Assembly (NCBI GenBank): GCA_964518595.1
Contig: CAZFHA010000011.1
Location: 1 to 64,000 of the forward strand
Reading direction: 5' to 3'
Source of the DNA: CAZFHA01 sp964518595
GTDB taxonomy: Bacteria > Bacillota > Clostridia > Saccharofermentanales > Saccharofermentanaceae
DNA length: 64,000 nt
Both the position numbers and the translations under genes were made by a program. Below are positions 52,036 through 61,753 of this stretch, in pieces; position 1 is the first letter of the stretch, and each line of letters starts with the position of its first letter. A model generated the notes under the pieces. The model was not told the origin of the DNA. It was given only the letters and a program-made list of their open reading frames with translations, and searched no databases.

Positions 52036-53278
52036 AAGCGAAATCCTTCCTGTTCTTATAAAAACGAAAACCCATCAGAATTGCCAGTAGAGCAAATACA
52101 CAGCAAATTCCTAAAAAAACTACATAGCCAAAATGAGCAATAATCTGTCCTCCCAGAAGCCCAACTGCCGCCAGGGGCAAAGTAATCAGACTGTTCATTA
52201 ACATGAATACTGGTCGATCTGCTCCGGAAGTAACATCAATAATGCCATTCATAAATCCAATCCACGCTGCCGCTGATAGGCCAGCCGCCATGGTCATAAT
52301 CACGGCTAAAACCTCCGGATTTCCCAAACCAAAAATAGCCAGAAGCCCCATACTGCCAGGAAGAAAGCCAATTAGACAAAAGCAAAGAAGCACAAAGCTA
52401 TTACCTTTTTTCGGCCCTACTATGGCACTAATTCCACCACCAATCAACGTGCCCACCACCTGAATATTAAGCAGTGTTGACACAAAAGTTGCTGATAGGC
52501 CTAATTGGTTTTTGCTGATAATGAGAACAAAAGGGGCACTCATTAAGGCAATGACAAAACAAATTTGACAATACATGCATTGGCGAAATAAGGGATTCCC
52601 CTTAAATAAGGCAGGAATTTTTTTAAGCTGATCCATGAGACGATACTCCCTTATTTCTTGGCGATGGGGCAGATCTTTGGCTCTTGACATAGCCCAAGCG
52701 CCCAGAAGAAGGATTAAACTCCCAAGGCTAAAAATCACCATGTACTTTAGTTGAAATCCCATCCTAGGATGGTCTAAGATCAGCTTAACAATAAAAGTTC
52801 CGACTACAGCGCCACCACCGCCAAGAAGCTGGGAAAAACCTAGAACCCGACTCCGATTCTCACCCGAGACTGTCCGGCCTAACAGATCATAATAACCAAT
52901 TACTACTAGTCCATCTGCTGACCACATCACTGCTACGCTTATGAAGGTAAGAGCGATTAACCAGGTAGCCGATACCTGAAAAAACAAGGCAGGCACCAAC
53001 ATTAAAGGTGCTGCGTAACCCAGTGCCATAAATAAACTTATATAACGGGGAACATTTTTCACCTTCATAATGTACGCACCCAAAAACAGTTGCACCGACA
53101 AAGTAGAAGCCTGTCTAATGGTACTGGCAACCCCAGCCAACTCTACCCTCCCGGTTATTCCTTCAATAAAAATAGGCATGACCGTAGTTACATCTAGAAA
53201 GCTGTACCCAATAAAGAAGAAAATTCCCTGGAACAAGAAAGCCAGCATAGTTTGTTTTTCCCGGGCAGCATCATTCAT
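52028..53278 (-). CDS. MFS transporter
   Basis: Twelve-helix major facilitator of 416 residues. The first helix (about 8-30) leads through GYSFLDVTTVMPIFIEG; a basic loop NRSRVLG (about 140) matches the conserved MFS loop after helix 4, and the central loop (about 190-215) is hydrophilic. Start is taken as ATG 53278; TTG 53281 is possible, as both lie after GGGG. The gene overlaps the GH116 stop and the downstream Gfo/Idh/MocA start. Its location between GH116 and two sugar oxidoreductases suggests import of an intact glycoside or export of an aglycone. Direction cannot be told from sequence. Confidence 0.87.
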   Translation of the reverse strand: MNDAAREKQTMLAFLFQGIFFFIGYSFLDVTTVMPIFIEGITGRVELAGVASTIRQASTLSVQLFLGAYIMKVKNVPRYISLFMALGYAAPLMLVPALFFQVSATWLIALTFISVAVMWSADGLVVIGYYDLLGRTVSGENRSRVLGFSQLLGGGGAVVGTFIVKLILDHPRMGFQLKYMVIFSLGSLILLLGAWAMSRAKDLPHRQEIREYRLMDQLKKIPALFKGNPLFRQCMYCQICFVIALMSAPFVLIISKNQLGLSATFVSTLLNIQVVGTLIGGGISAIVGPKKGNSFVLLCFCLIGFLPGSMGLLAIFGLGNPEVLAVIMTMAAGLSAAAWIGFMNGIIDVTSGADRPVFMLMNSLITLPLAAVGLLGGQIIAHFGYVVFLGICCVFALLAILMGFRFYKNRKDFAYA

Positions 53279-55748
53279 CAAGTTTCACCCCTTCTTGACT
53301 GCCATAAAGTACTTGAATCGACTGTTTACGGGAGCCATCGGGTTGCTCTTGAGAGGAATAAATTCCCCAAGACTTTCCGGTAATGTAGAAGCAGTGAAAA
53401 TCTGCCTGATTGATTTTCGGAGCAAAAGCTATTTTTCCCTGAGGTAAATCATAGGTGAAACCACTTAAGGCCACCAGCAGACCAAAACTGGCCATTGCAC
53501 GGACATAATGATGCCCACACTCAACCTCATCCCAAGGATTACGCCGAATACCATCGTGACGATCTCGTAAATTTTTAACCAATGTCAGACCTTCATCAAT
53601 ATATCCTTCGTAAATGAGATGCGTAGCCACCTGATATTCAATGCCTGTCCAAACCTCATCCGAATAAGGAAAGGGCAGTTTAGGCCGGTTACCTTTGGGC
53701 CAGGTACAGAGTAAGAGCCCGGCCTCATTATTCAGGGCATAGGTTCTCTGTAGGTTATGGTGTTCAGCCATAGAAAGAGCAAAATTATTATCAAATACGG
53801 CCTTAACCGCCTTTTTTACATGGTCTTTTGGTAGCACATAGCCCAAACCGGTAAGATGCGCCAAGGTCTGACCAAAAATTTGATCAGATAGACAACCATC
53901 CCCATATTGATAACGGTATTCATCCGGATCGGCTACCTGTTGGATATAATATTCCCCTCCCCATAATAACTCATCCATCCGCTTGCTCCCCAAGGCAAAA
54001 GCGGCTTCATACCGTCCGGCACTCTCCTCATCACCAAGATATCCGGCCATTTCAGCCCCAGCCTTTAGAGCGGCAAAGAACAAAGAATTAATCATGGAGC
54101 TGGGGCCCTGAAAGGCAATATCATAGGTATTAAAGGTGTTAGTCTCCAATACCAGATCACCGTCCTTATCCCAGAAAGAAAAAGCATAGTCCAAAGTCTT
54201 TTTTGCTCTGGGCCAAAGTTCTCGTAGAAAATCATTATCACCGGATAATTTCCACTCACGGTAGAAGCGCACAAAGGTTCCTAGCTGTCCATCGGCGGCC
54301 GGAACATGATCATGCCCTTCCATCCCCCAGAGCTGATAACTCCGAAAATTCATCTTGCCGTCTGCTTTGGTTTCAACACCATACTCCAGTCGCCGCATAC
54401 TGCGTTCTAAATCAGGAAATAAAAAGGCCACCGTCTGTGCGTAATTCCAAACGTGGGTACAATTCCCCTCGCAGCAGCCTTCATCTTCAAAACAACCTTC
54501 CCAGCCCATCAAAGTTCCGTCTTCTAAACGAAAACAAGTTTGACTTCTTAGGACTGTGATATTAGCGGCTACCGCATCTAATACATAAGATGGCAGAGTA
54601 GAAGCAAAAAAAGCTCGACGAAAAGCTAGACTGTGGCCATAAAGCCGCTGCCAATGCTGAGCCAAATATTGCGTGACTGCCCAGGCATCAGAAAACTGGG
54701 TAGCATAGAATTTTTTGCGGTAGGGATAAGCAGGCTGCTCTCCACAGCAAGAGGCAGCTTGATTCTTAGGTCTGACAACTTGGTCAAACATACCCTCGCT
54801 CCAACAATCCACGCGGTAGGGAAAGTACCAGCTTAGGTAATAATCAAAACTCTGTTCTTCACCGGGTTCAAGCCACTTATGAATCGCTAAGGAAGCCGTA
54901 GCATCCGGGGACTCATAGTCAACATCTTTAGCTTTATAGACGGATTCTGCCTCCAGACGCCCATCCTGACAAAAATCGTCCCACATATCCTGAAGGCCAT
55001 CCCACCAACCACTATTCAGCCAAGCTCGCTTATAGCTCACGCTCTCCTCAGGGGTAGCCAAAGCCATAGAGCCATAACGCCATTTATTTGGGTCTGGATT
55101 CTTAGGGCTAAAGTATATGCCGGACAGACCCTCTTCTTTCCGGAAAACATTTATCCCCTCTCCGTCCCGCTGAAAGTGATTCCAGGTATGGCGGTCATAA
55201 TCCACTAAGGTGGTCATGTTAGTCAGTGACCCCACAACAGATACATCTAGGGGAAGGTTACCAATATTCTTTACTCTGTAGCGAATAATCCCGCAAGGCA
55301 AGCCGGAATCCTTACTATTTAGAGGGATAAAAGGGTTAAAGCACTCCATGGTTACTTCTACCGGCATGTCTTCATCCCAGAGTTTTACTTGAACAAAAGG
55401 ATACTCAGCTGTCATTTGCGAATGGCTAAATCTGGGTAGTCCCCCCACTTCATAGTCCACAAAACCATGTGATTTACTATATGGTGGTTGCATTTGACTT
55501 TCCAGAACCTTAGTAAGAGGTGATTGCCCTTCCGCCTTTACCCAAAGAGCAAAAAAGCCATTAGGCATATAGTTATCCTTGCCGGAACGATTAAATATTT
55601 CCCAAGCCCTCAATTCTCCTCTTGCTCCAACAGAAAAATTACCAGTTCCTATTCCCCCGATTAGAAAAGCTGCCTCGGAACAATGTTGGTCAAAACGCCT
55701 TTGCCCTTCTTCCTGGTAAAGTGTTTCCTTATCAAAAACTTTATTCAT
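53271..55748 (-). CDS. GH116-family beta-glycosidase (GBA2-like)
   Basis: Cytoplasmic retaining beta-glucosidase/glucosylceramidase-like enzyme, 825 residues. FLIGGIGTGNFSVGARGELRAWEIFNRSG (about 28) is the GBA2-type N-terminal motif; WNYAQTVAFLFPDLERSMR (about 428) and NTFNTYDIAFQGPSSMINSLFFAAL (about 545) mark the catalytic barrel, the Asp of TYD being the probable acid/base. FPYSDEVWTGIEYQVATHLI (about 696) is typical of the family. No signal peptide. The ATGA overlap with the nitrilase gene and the overlap with MFS show coupled translation. Bacterial GH116 enzymes cleave beta-glucosides and beta-xylosides of plant compounds. Confidence 0.9.
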   Translation of the reverse strand: MNKVFDKETLYQEEGQRRFDQHCSEAAFLIGGIGTGNFSVGARGELRAWEIFNRSGKDNYMPNGFFALWVKAEGQSPLTKVLESQMQPPYSKSHGFVDYEVGGLPRFSHSQMTAEYPFVQVKLWDEDMPVEVTMECFNPFIPLNSKDSGLPCGIIRYRVKNIGNLPLDVSVVGSLTNMTTLVDYDRHTWNHFQRDGEGINVFRKEEGLSGIYFSPKNPDPNKWRYGSMALATPEESVSYKRAWLNSGWWDGLQDMWDDFCQDGRLEAESVYKAKDVDYESPDATASLAIHKWLEPGEEQSFDYYLSWYFPYRVDCWSEGMFDQVVRPKNQAASCCGEQPAYPYRKKFYATQFSDAWAVTQYLAQHWQRLYGHSLAFRRAFFASTLPSYVLDAVAANITVLRSQTCFRLEDGTLMGWEGCFEDEGCCEGNCTHVWNYAQTVAFLFPDLERSMRRLEYGVETKADGKMNFRSYQLWGMEGHDHVPAADGQLGTFVRFYREWKLSGDNDFLRELWPRAKKTLDYAFSFWDKDGDLVLETNTFNTYDIAFQGPSSMINSLFFAALKAGAEMAGYLGDEESAGRYEAAFALGSKRMDELLWGGEYYIQQVADPDEYRYQYGDGCLSDQIFGQTLAHLTGLGYVLPKDHVKKAVKAVFDNNFALSMAEHHNLQRTYALNNEAGLLLCTWPKGNRPKLPFPYSDEVWTGIEYQVATHLIYEGYIDEGLTLVKNLRDRHDGIRRNPWDEVECGHHYVRAMASFGLLVALSGFTYDLPQGKIAFAPKINQADFHCFYITGKSWGIYSSQEQPDGSRKQSIQVLYGSQEGVKLDE

Positions 55749-56629
55749 ACTCTCCCCCCCTCAATATGGTCAAAAAATATTTCACCGCAAGTCATGGTCG
55801 TTCTTTGCCGCTCTAAAACAGGAATGGGCGGAAGCACACAAGCAAGCTCCCCTCTGGGACCAACTAAAGAGCCTGAACCACCATGGTAGAGGCTATGACC
55901 ATCGAAACCACAGAGGTTAACTGCTGCCAATCCTCTTTTTCTGTCATAACATTCTTTTAAACTTTTACTTAGTGTTCCGGCTGAATCCATAATGGATACA
56001 TACTGATCCATTCCAGATACTGTGGAAAGTTCCTTAAAACTCAACACATCTTTGCGACTTCCCCCCGCTCCAACTGGCAGAAAAACCAGTTGAGTCTTTT
56101 GTTCGCTAAAAATCTCCTCCAAAAAGGGTATGCCCCAATCGGCACAAATGACTACGCTACAACGAATCCCTTTAATCATAAAGGATACGAAACTCCCCTC
56201 TCCCGGATGTACATGGCCAATGTCTTCCCTGTCATCAAAATACAGTTGGACAGGTGAATCCAAAGGGTACTCTCTGGGTGTTACCCGATGCTTACGCTGA
56301 ACAACATAACGACCATCAGGATAAACAATATAGTGGGCAATGAATCTCTTGCCCTGAAAAAGCTCTACAAATCCAGCTAAAATCACAAGATCATTCTGCT
56401 GAGCCGCTTCTTTTAGTTGCTGATAAATAGGGCCATCTCCGGCGCTTTCTCCTTGGCTTACGATTTCTGGGTATCCGCCATAGCCAGTTGCACTCATTTC
56501 GGGGGTAAGCAGCACATCACAGTGGTTTTGTCCGCTCTGAGAAGCTAAAAGACTAATCTGTTCCAAGTTACCCTGAAGGTCTCCGGGGATTGAGCACATT
56601 GAAGCAATTGCTATTTTTAACTTAGTCAC
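55745..56629 (-). CDS. Carbon-nitrogen hydrolase (nitrilase superfamily)
   Basis: Amidase-like enzyme of 294 residues. The Glu-Lys-Cys triad is visible: LLTPEMSATGYGGY (Glu about 43), YVVQRKHRVTPREY (Lys about 112) and CSVVICADWGIPF (Cys about 149), each in the family context. GTG 56629 has GGGAGGT 6 nt upstream and overlaps the HEAT gene by 8 nt; the open frame farther upstream lies inside that gene. It may hydrolyse an amide of the substrate or recycle carbamoyl/N-acyl groups; nothing closer can be said. It lies between the HEAT-repeat protein and GH116. Confidence 0.87.
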   Translation of the reverse strand: MTKLKIAIASMCSIPGDLQGNLEQISLLASQSGQNHCDVLLTPEMSATGYGGYPEIVSQGESAGDGPIYQQLKEAAQQNDLVILAGFVELFQGKRFIAHYIVYPDGRYVVQRKHRVTPREYPLDSPVQLYFDDREDIGHVHPGEGSFVSFMIKGIRCSVVICADWGIPFLEEIFSEQKTQLVFLPVGAGGSRKDVLSFKELSTVSGMDQYVSIMDSAGTLSKSLKECYDRKRGLAAVNLCGFDGHSLYHGGSGSLVGPRGELACVLPPIPVLERQRTTMTCGEIFFDHIEGGRV

Positions 56630-57206
56630 AAACAGCACCTCCCTCTCTTTGCCGGATCGCCTTAATAGCCTTTTGGGCTTCTGTTTGGGTACACCATTCA
56701 TCCACAGTTAGAGCTTTCTCAAGATAGGGTAAGGAAAAATGATCTCCACACCGGCCAAGAACTCTACAACCCTGCATTTTTACGGCATAATCCTCCCCTT
56801 CATCGGCTAAAACATCATAGACCGCCCTTAATAAAGATTGATTAATGCGGCCGATTTTTTCTACTGCACATAAAATTGCCTGTCTGACCCGACCACGGCA
56901 CTTCCAGTCTTCTAAAAGCTCCTGATCATAGTCACGATCAAAAATCACCGCAATCTCTACGATTTGTTCCGCCATTCTAGTATCGTCATAACTATTCGTA
57001 AAACCTTTGACCTTAGGCTGGGTATAGAGCTGACGTGATTGTTCTCTCTGCCAGAGAAAAGCTAAATCCTCAAGAGCATTAGGGTCTTCTGTTTCACCCA
57101 AAGCAACAGCAGCACTGTAGCGTACCCGCCAATTGGAATGGGTCAGACTCTTTTTTCTGATCCTCGCATCCTCGTATACTTTTTCCATCCATTCAAATAT
57201 TTCCAT
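56622..57206 (-). CDS. Small HEAT-repeat-like protein
   Basis: A 194-residue all-helical protein. NWRVRYSAAVALGETEDPNALEDLAFL (about 23-49) and VKMQGCRVLGRCGDHFSLPYLEKAL (about 143-167) are HEAT/PBS-lyase-type repeats with the Asn/Asp-Arg pattern; the middle (QLYTQPKVKGFTNSYDD) is a loop. Start ATG 57206 follows AGAGGGA and overlaps the heparinase-like gene stop by 14 nt; the ATG at 57236 has no ribosome site. HEAT proteins are scaffolds, so a partner role for the neighbouring enzymes is an inference. Its presence inside a carbohydrate operon is unusual. Confidence 0.75.
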   Translation of the reverse strand: MEIFEWMEKVYEDARIRKKSLTHSNWRVRYSAAVALGETEDPNALEDLAFLWQREQSRQLYTQPKVKGFTNSYDDTRMAEQIVEIAVIFDRDYDQELLEDWKCRGRVRQAILCAVEKIGRINQSLLRAVYDVLADEGEDYAVKMQGCRVLGRCGDHFSLPYLEKALTVDEWCTQTEAQKAIKAIRQREGGAVCD

Positions 57207-59487
57207 CTGTAGTTCCCTCTTTGGACATGAGCTCATAGTCTGCTTGAAAAATTCTTTGGTTGGTAGTTATCCTTATGGTGGTACCGTCAAAATCAGCATC
57301 CAGAATTTCCTCAGCCTCAGCCTGTTTACAAAGCCACAAGCCTCCCGTTAAGCCGATGGTACCATCCCCGCCGCCATCATAATGGCTGATAGGTACTTGG
57401 GTGCAGAGTAAAAACTCTAGCGATTGACTTTTGATAGCAGAAGCTGGCAAAGGAATTCTCGGCCCTAAGAGTGCCAAGGAAGTTGTAAAGGCTGAAAGAT
57501 CTATCCCTTGACCGTTTAGATACAGTTTGGGAGCGATCAAACCGGAGGGCAATTGCAGATAGGTCTCCTCTGGTTGCAAAGCTAAAGTAACACCATACCA
57601 CCAGGTTGAGTGATTAGTCAGCTCCTGTTCCATATAGGCCGGCAGCCTAAGACTACCAGAGTAAGGCGATGTAGCCAGATTCGTCTCTGCTTCCCCTCTG
57701 CTCCAAGGGTTGCCCGTTTCAAAAATCAGCGAAAGCTGGCTGATTTCCCGGGTAGGAATAATAGTCTGAGACATGAGGACGCCATATAACCCCCTCACGC
57801 AGTCTCCTTCCCAGCCAAAATCACATAGAAAAGACTCATTATCCGGTAGCATGGGGAAATTTTTAACAACTTCACCGGTTATAGCGGCTTTTTTCTGCAG
57901 GTCAAAAAGACTCAGAGAAATACCTTCCTTGGTAAGAATCTTAATACTATGCTTTTTAACTTTCCCCTCCGGTCGGAATAAAAAACGTGCGCTAATCCGA
58001 TGGGATTTTTCAGCCACAAACAGATCCTCAATTATAAAAAATTCATTGTTTAATAAAGTAGTTTTGCGAGATACTTGATGGATATCAGAAAAGTGCTCTT
58101 GATAAATCGGCGTACAGTCACTGAATAAAGCTGGCGGTGATGCAAAGGATTGGCTACTAAGGACTTGAGGGTATTCACTCTGCGCCCGAAGACTTTCTAA
58201 ACCATCAACAAGAATTACCGAGTGGGCTCCGGCACAACCATCGCCATAGTTATAAGAACTATCACTGCCTATTTCAAGAAAGGACACCCGCCGCCAAGTA
58301 TCGCTAAACCAGAAGCGGTGCTCAACTTCGCGCGCCTGAGAACCATCGGCCGAAACCGGCACACCGAACCCGGTAAAGATCACAGCATTAGGATTCACGT
58401 GAGATCTGGCAGGCATATTCGGCTCTGAGGGATCCCACATCTGCATACAGTAGTGATTATTATCTTGCGAGACAAGAGCTCCGCCCACCATGGGCTCATA
58501 CCAATTTCCTTCATATTTAGCTTCAGTTAAGATTTTTTGAGGCCACCAAATAAGTGTCCAGACCAGATCATCGTAAACCCAGCCGGTACCAATATCGTAG
58601 GTCCAAGTAGTCTTGTTCTCTAAAACATCATAAAATAAAGGTAAGCCTGTCTTGCTGGCTCCATAAGCAATGGCACCCCTAACGCCAAATTGATACCCGT
58701 AGTTATCCCAAGGTAGTAGTAGACCTCCGGGCATAAACTCTCGAGCCACCATTTTAAGGACACTGATAGATTTTCCTCCTCCTTGAGTAAAGGATTTATA
58801 AAGTAACCCATCTTCGCCCAGAATGCGTTCCAATAGTTCCACCGCCAGCGGTATAGCTGGGCCATTAACACAGTCCATATAGGAACTTCCTTCGCCGGAA
58901 TAACCGGACTCCGGCATATCGCCAATTACGTAAGGCAAACGGCGGCTACCATCACGAAACATAATAGCCGCCATGGTTGAAGCCTGTTCCCCCTGACCAA
59001 AAAGATAACCCACCAAAGTACAAGAGAGGGTAAGGGATAGAGTTTGATTATCAATGCATTCCGGGTCAGGTTTACTCCGCATCCCATAATAAAAATTAAC
59101 AAAATGATAGATAATCAACTGCTCTCGAATAGCTTTTTCTTCCTCTGGGGTAAAAGCGTCAATGCTGCAAAGCCATTGAAAATAAAGGCAAATCTTAGCA
59201 TGGGGAAAAGCAAAACACCAAAAATGGAATTGTAGTCCGGTGCAAAAACTCATTGGTTCTAGCTTTCGCAAATAGGTATAGATCGCCTCTTTGGCATTTT
59301 GGACGTCCTGCTTTTCTTTGGTTATTACGGCGACAAAAAAAGTAAACCAAGGAAAATCTTTGGGCGCACTTCTGGCCGAGGTTTTAAGTAAGTGCCACAG
59401 CTCACCCGCCTTTCCCTCATTTCGAGTGGTCTTCAATAGTCGCTGCCTTAAGCTGGCTATATCATCAATTAAAAAGGGTTCTTTCAA
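57193..59487 (-). CDS. Heparinase II/III-like (alpha/alpha)-toroid protein
   Basis: Large cytoplasmic protein of 764 residues with an all-helical N-terminal half (1-370) and a beta-rich second half (about 370-764), the layout of heparinase II/III and alginate-lyase-like enzymes. GYSGEGSSYMDCVNGPAIPLAVELLE (about 196-221) resembles the conserved toroid segment; HSVILVDG (about 428) the start of the sandwich. The Tyr/His lyase set is not confidently placed. TTG 59487 has AGGAGGG about 8 nt upstream and overlaps the next gene by 23 nt. Could be a polysaccharide lyase or an intracellular glycuronan-processing enzyme; substrate unknown. Confidence 0.72.
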   Translation of the reverse strand: MKEPFLIDDIASLRQRLLKTTRNEGKAGELWHLLKTSARSAPKDFPWFTFFVAVITKEKQDVQNAKEAIYTYLRKLEPMSFCTGLQFHFWCFAFPHAKICLYFQWLCSIDAFTPEEEKAIREQLIIYHFVNFYYGMRSKPDPECIDNQTLSLTLSCTLVGYLFGQGEQASTMAAIMFRDGSRRLPYVIGDMPESGYSGEGSSYMDCVNGPAIPLAVELLERILGEDGLLYKSFTQGGGKSISVLKMVAREFMPGGLLLPWDNYGYQFGVRGAIAYGASKTGLPLFYDVLENKTTWTYDIGTGWVYDDLVWTLIWWPQKILTEAKYEGNWYEPMVGGALVSQDNNHYCMQMWDPSEPNMPARSHVNPNAVIFTGFGVPVSADGSQAREVEHRFWFSDTWRRVSFLEIGSDSSYNYGDGCAGAHSVILVDGLESLRAQSEYPQVLSSQSFASPPALFSDCTPIYQEHFSDIHQVSRKTTLLNNEFFIIEDLFVAEKSHRISARFLFRPEGKVKKHSIKILTKEGISLSLFDLQKKAAITGEVVKNFPMLPDNESFLCDFGWEGDCVRGLYGVLMSQTIIPTREISQLSLIFETGNPWSRGEAETNLATSPYSGSLRLPAYMEQELTNHSTWWYGVTLALQPEETYLQLPSGLIAPKLYLNGQGIDLSAFTTSLALLGPRIPLPASAIKSQSLEFLLCTQVPISHYDGGGDGTIGLTGGLWLCKQAEAEEILDADFDGTTIRITTNQRIFQADYELMSKEGTTDGNI

Positions 59488-61696
59488 GCTCCTCGCCCTC
59501 CTGTCTTTTTGCCTTCAATGTCTGATAAAAATCTCTAAAGGGCTGGATTACCCCTTGATGGTGCATGGCTAACTGACCCTGCTCGTCGCAAGACTCAACC
59601 CAGGGGGCTAAGGTTTGCATAAACTCTATTTCCAGCTCATAGGCTTTTCGGGCATAGCCTTCCAAGAGCTTAAGCAGCTCTGGGGCAGGCCAGCTGGCTT
59701 TAGGATTAGAAGTAGGCCAGGCTTTAAAACCATAAAGGGGCAGTTTGGCCAATTGTAAATAATAAACCGCTTCTATATGCCGTGCCGAAATATAGCAGAG
59801 CATCGCCATATATGCTGCCTGCTTTTTACCCGTCTCACAGGTAGAAGCTACCAGTGCTTTGAAGGCTTTTGCTGCCTGGTCATAATTCTGAGCTGATCTA
59901 AGTAAAAGACTCCAATGATATCCCGGCACATCGGTAGAGTGGTAAAATACCCAGTCATTCGTAAAACCTACATTGAAATTGAAGCGTTTGCTGTAGAGGG
60001 TAGCTTTTTCCAGTGCCTGAAAAGCCGATTCAGCTTCAGCCAAAGCTTTTTTCCCGTACAAAGCCCTCCAGTAGGGCTCTAACAATTCCGGCTTAGATTT
60101 TTCCGGCCAGAGAGTAGCTTTAGCCGCCATTTGGGCGCTTTGCTCTAAAGAGCGAATTCGCCAATGGTTAAAATACATGGTCTCTATACCCATTTTATAG
60201 GCTTTTTGGATATTGTTATAAAGCGCCTGACTCCAGTCCTGAGCCAACATCATACAGCCATCAAATTCCAGCCAGGAGATCATTCCCACGGATAACTCTT
60301 TATCCAAAAGAGGCTGCCAGTTCTCTAAATGATCGCTAATTTCTTGCGCCCCATAATCACCCAGGTAATCTATGCGGCAGCCATCTGGAATCATCTGAGC
60401 CACAGCCGGTGAAATATAGCCAATAGTAGCTGGATTAGGCGAATAGACAGTAATACAAGGTTCAATGCCTTTAGACTCTAGTCGCGCTCTTAGCCCATCT
60501 TCCATAAAAATATCCCGGGCAAATTCTACAAACCTAAGTGCTCCCAGCACCGTGGCTAAATGATTATCACCGGGTAGAACCGTCCAATACTGATGGACTT
60601 TCGCCTGAACTTCAATTTCACCTTCCGCCTCTGGTACAATCCGGCTTAAAACTTCGAAATCCCAGGCCGAATCCGGTAGATGAAACCGCTCTTTAATGCG
60701 AGAGAATTCTTGATTATAGGCTTCTGAAGACAGACGGTAGGAAGTTCCTTCTCTGGATATAAGATGAAGTTCATCTAACTGGGGAAACGCTTCCACAATA
60801 GCCAGGCAGCGCGCCACGGCAATATCAAAAACCACTGGATTCTTAGTATCTATTTCAGCCAAAGATTTTCCCGACCAGCCTTGTTGCCACGTGTTTACCA
60901 GCGGATCGCCTTCGCCTCCCGTCTCTGGCAACCAGTGCTTTAATTCCTCAGCAAAGGTAGCTGATAAAGATTCCGGTTCAATACTGATAGCTATCCGGAT
61001 ACCACGCTGCTTTGCTCGTGCCATCATCCGTTTATAACGCTGGTAAATGGCATCTCGCAGTTCTGCAACATCAAGAATTTCTTCCAAATCAGCCGGAAAC
61101 CAGTGTTCTTTAACCTTTACCTTGTCTCGACCAATCATATCTTCGTCTAAAGGCGCGCGGTTCAAATTACCCAAGGATAAGTCCAAATGCTCCTGACCCC
61201 GATAGGTAAATGGGTACCATTCCTGAGGGTTATACATGTGAAAAACCAAGTAGTTGAAGCCCAACTTAGCCATATTATCAATGGAAGCAGCAAACTCCTC
61301 TTCCGTGAAAAAAGACTGATCCTGAACAAAATTAAGGTGCATCCGTATACCCCTTCGCTTTACCCCGGGAGTACAAGAAAGTGTAAAATTTTCCTGACTA
61401 TTAGAATCGACTTGCCGAGGAGCAAGCTCTCCGGAAAATTCAAAAATAAAGCCCAATTTTTCAAAGCAAAGGTATACGCCATGCAAAAGGCTGGCTTCAT
61501 CTATTCCTTGAATCAGAATATCTACGCCCGTTTTGCTTATGTAAATAGCATCTTTTTGTTCCTTATCTACTTTACAACTAAATTTCAGTCCCTTCTCAGC
61601 CCCCACAATCCCTGCAAGAACTGAAGACAAACGCTCAACTTCTTCCAAGGCATAAAGGCCGATGGCGCCCAAGTCATTCTCTGATACTGTAGTCAT
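59465..61696 (-). CDS. Uncharacterised TIM-barrel protein with GH20/GH67-like N-terminal domain
   Basis: A 743-residue cytoplasmic protein. The N-terminal alpha/beta domain (about 1-110) has the GIDEASLLHGVYLCFEKLGFIFEF pattern found before GH20, GH67 and GH84 barrels. The barrel (about 120-520) includes RGIRMHLNF (about 113) and DELHLISREGTSY (about 300); HLISREG may hold an acidic catalytic residue. The C-terminal 220 residues are helical. Chosen start is ATG 61696 with AGGTGA 8 nt upstream, not GTG 61705. It immediately follows the sugar ABC permease genes and probably acts on the imported oligosaccharide. Alpha-glucuronidase or hexosaminidase-like activity are possibilities only. Confidence 0.68.
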   Translation of the reverse strand: MTTVSENDLGAIGLYALEEVERLSSVLAGIVGAEKGLKFSCKVDKEQKDAIYISKTGVDILIQGIDEASLLHGVYLCFEKLGFIFEFSGELAPRQVDSNSQENFTLSCTPGVKRRGIRMHLNFVQDQSFFTEEEFAASIDNMAKLGFNYLVFHMYNPQEWYPFTYRGQEHLDLSLGNLNRAPLDEDMIGRDKVKVKEHWFPADLEEILDVAELRDAIYQRYKRMMARAKQRGIRIAISIEPESLSATFAEELKHWLPETGGEGDPLVNTWQQGWSGKSLAEIDTKNPVVFDIAVARCLAIVEAFPQLDELHLISREGTSYRLSSEAYNQEFSRIKERFHLPDSAWDFEVLSRIVPEAEGEIEVQAKVHQYWTVLPGDNHLATVLGALRFVEFARDIFMEDGLRARLESKGIEPCITVYSPNPATIGYISPAVAQMIPDGCRIDYLGDYGAQEISDHLENWQPLLDKELSVGMISWLEFDGCMMLAQDWSQALYNNIQKAYKMGIETMYFNHWRIRSLEQSAQMAAKATLWPEKSKPELLEPYWRALYGKKALAEAESAFQALEKATLYSKRFNFNVGFTNDWVFYHSTDVPGYHWSLLLRSAQNYDQAAKAFKALVASTCETGKKQAAYMAMLCYISARHIEAVYYLQLAKLPLYGFKAWPTSNPKASWPAPELLKLLEGYARKAYELEIEFMQTLAPWVESCDEQGQLAMHHQGVIQPFRDFYQTLKAKRQEGEELERTLFN

Positions 61697-61753
61697 TATT
61701 CTCACCTGTTGTCTTTCATAATATAGTCATTAACTGAGTTTTAAGTCTGAAAG

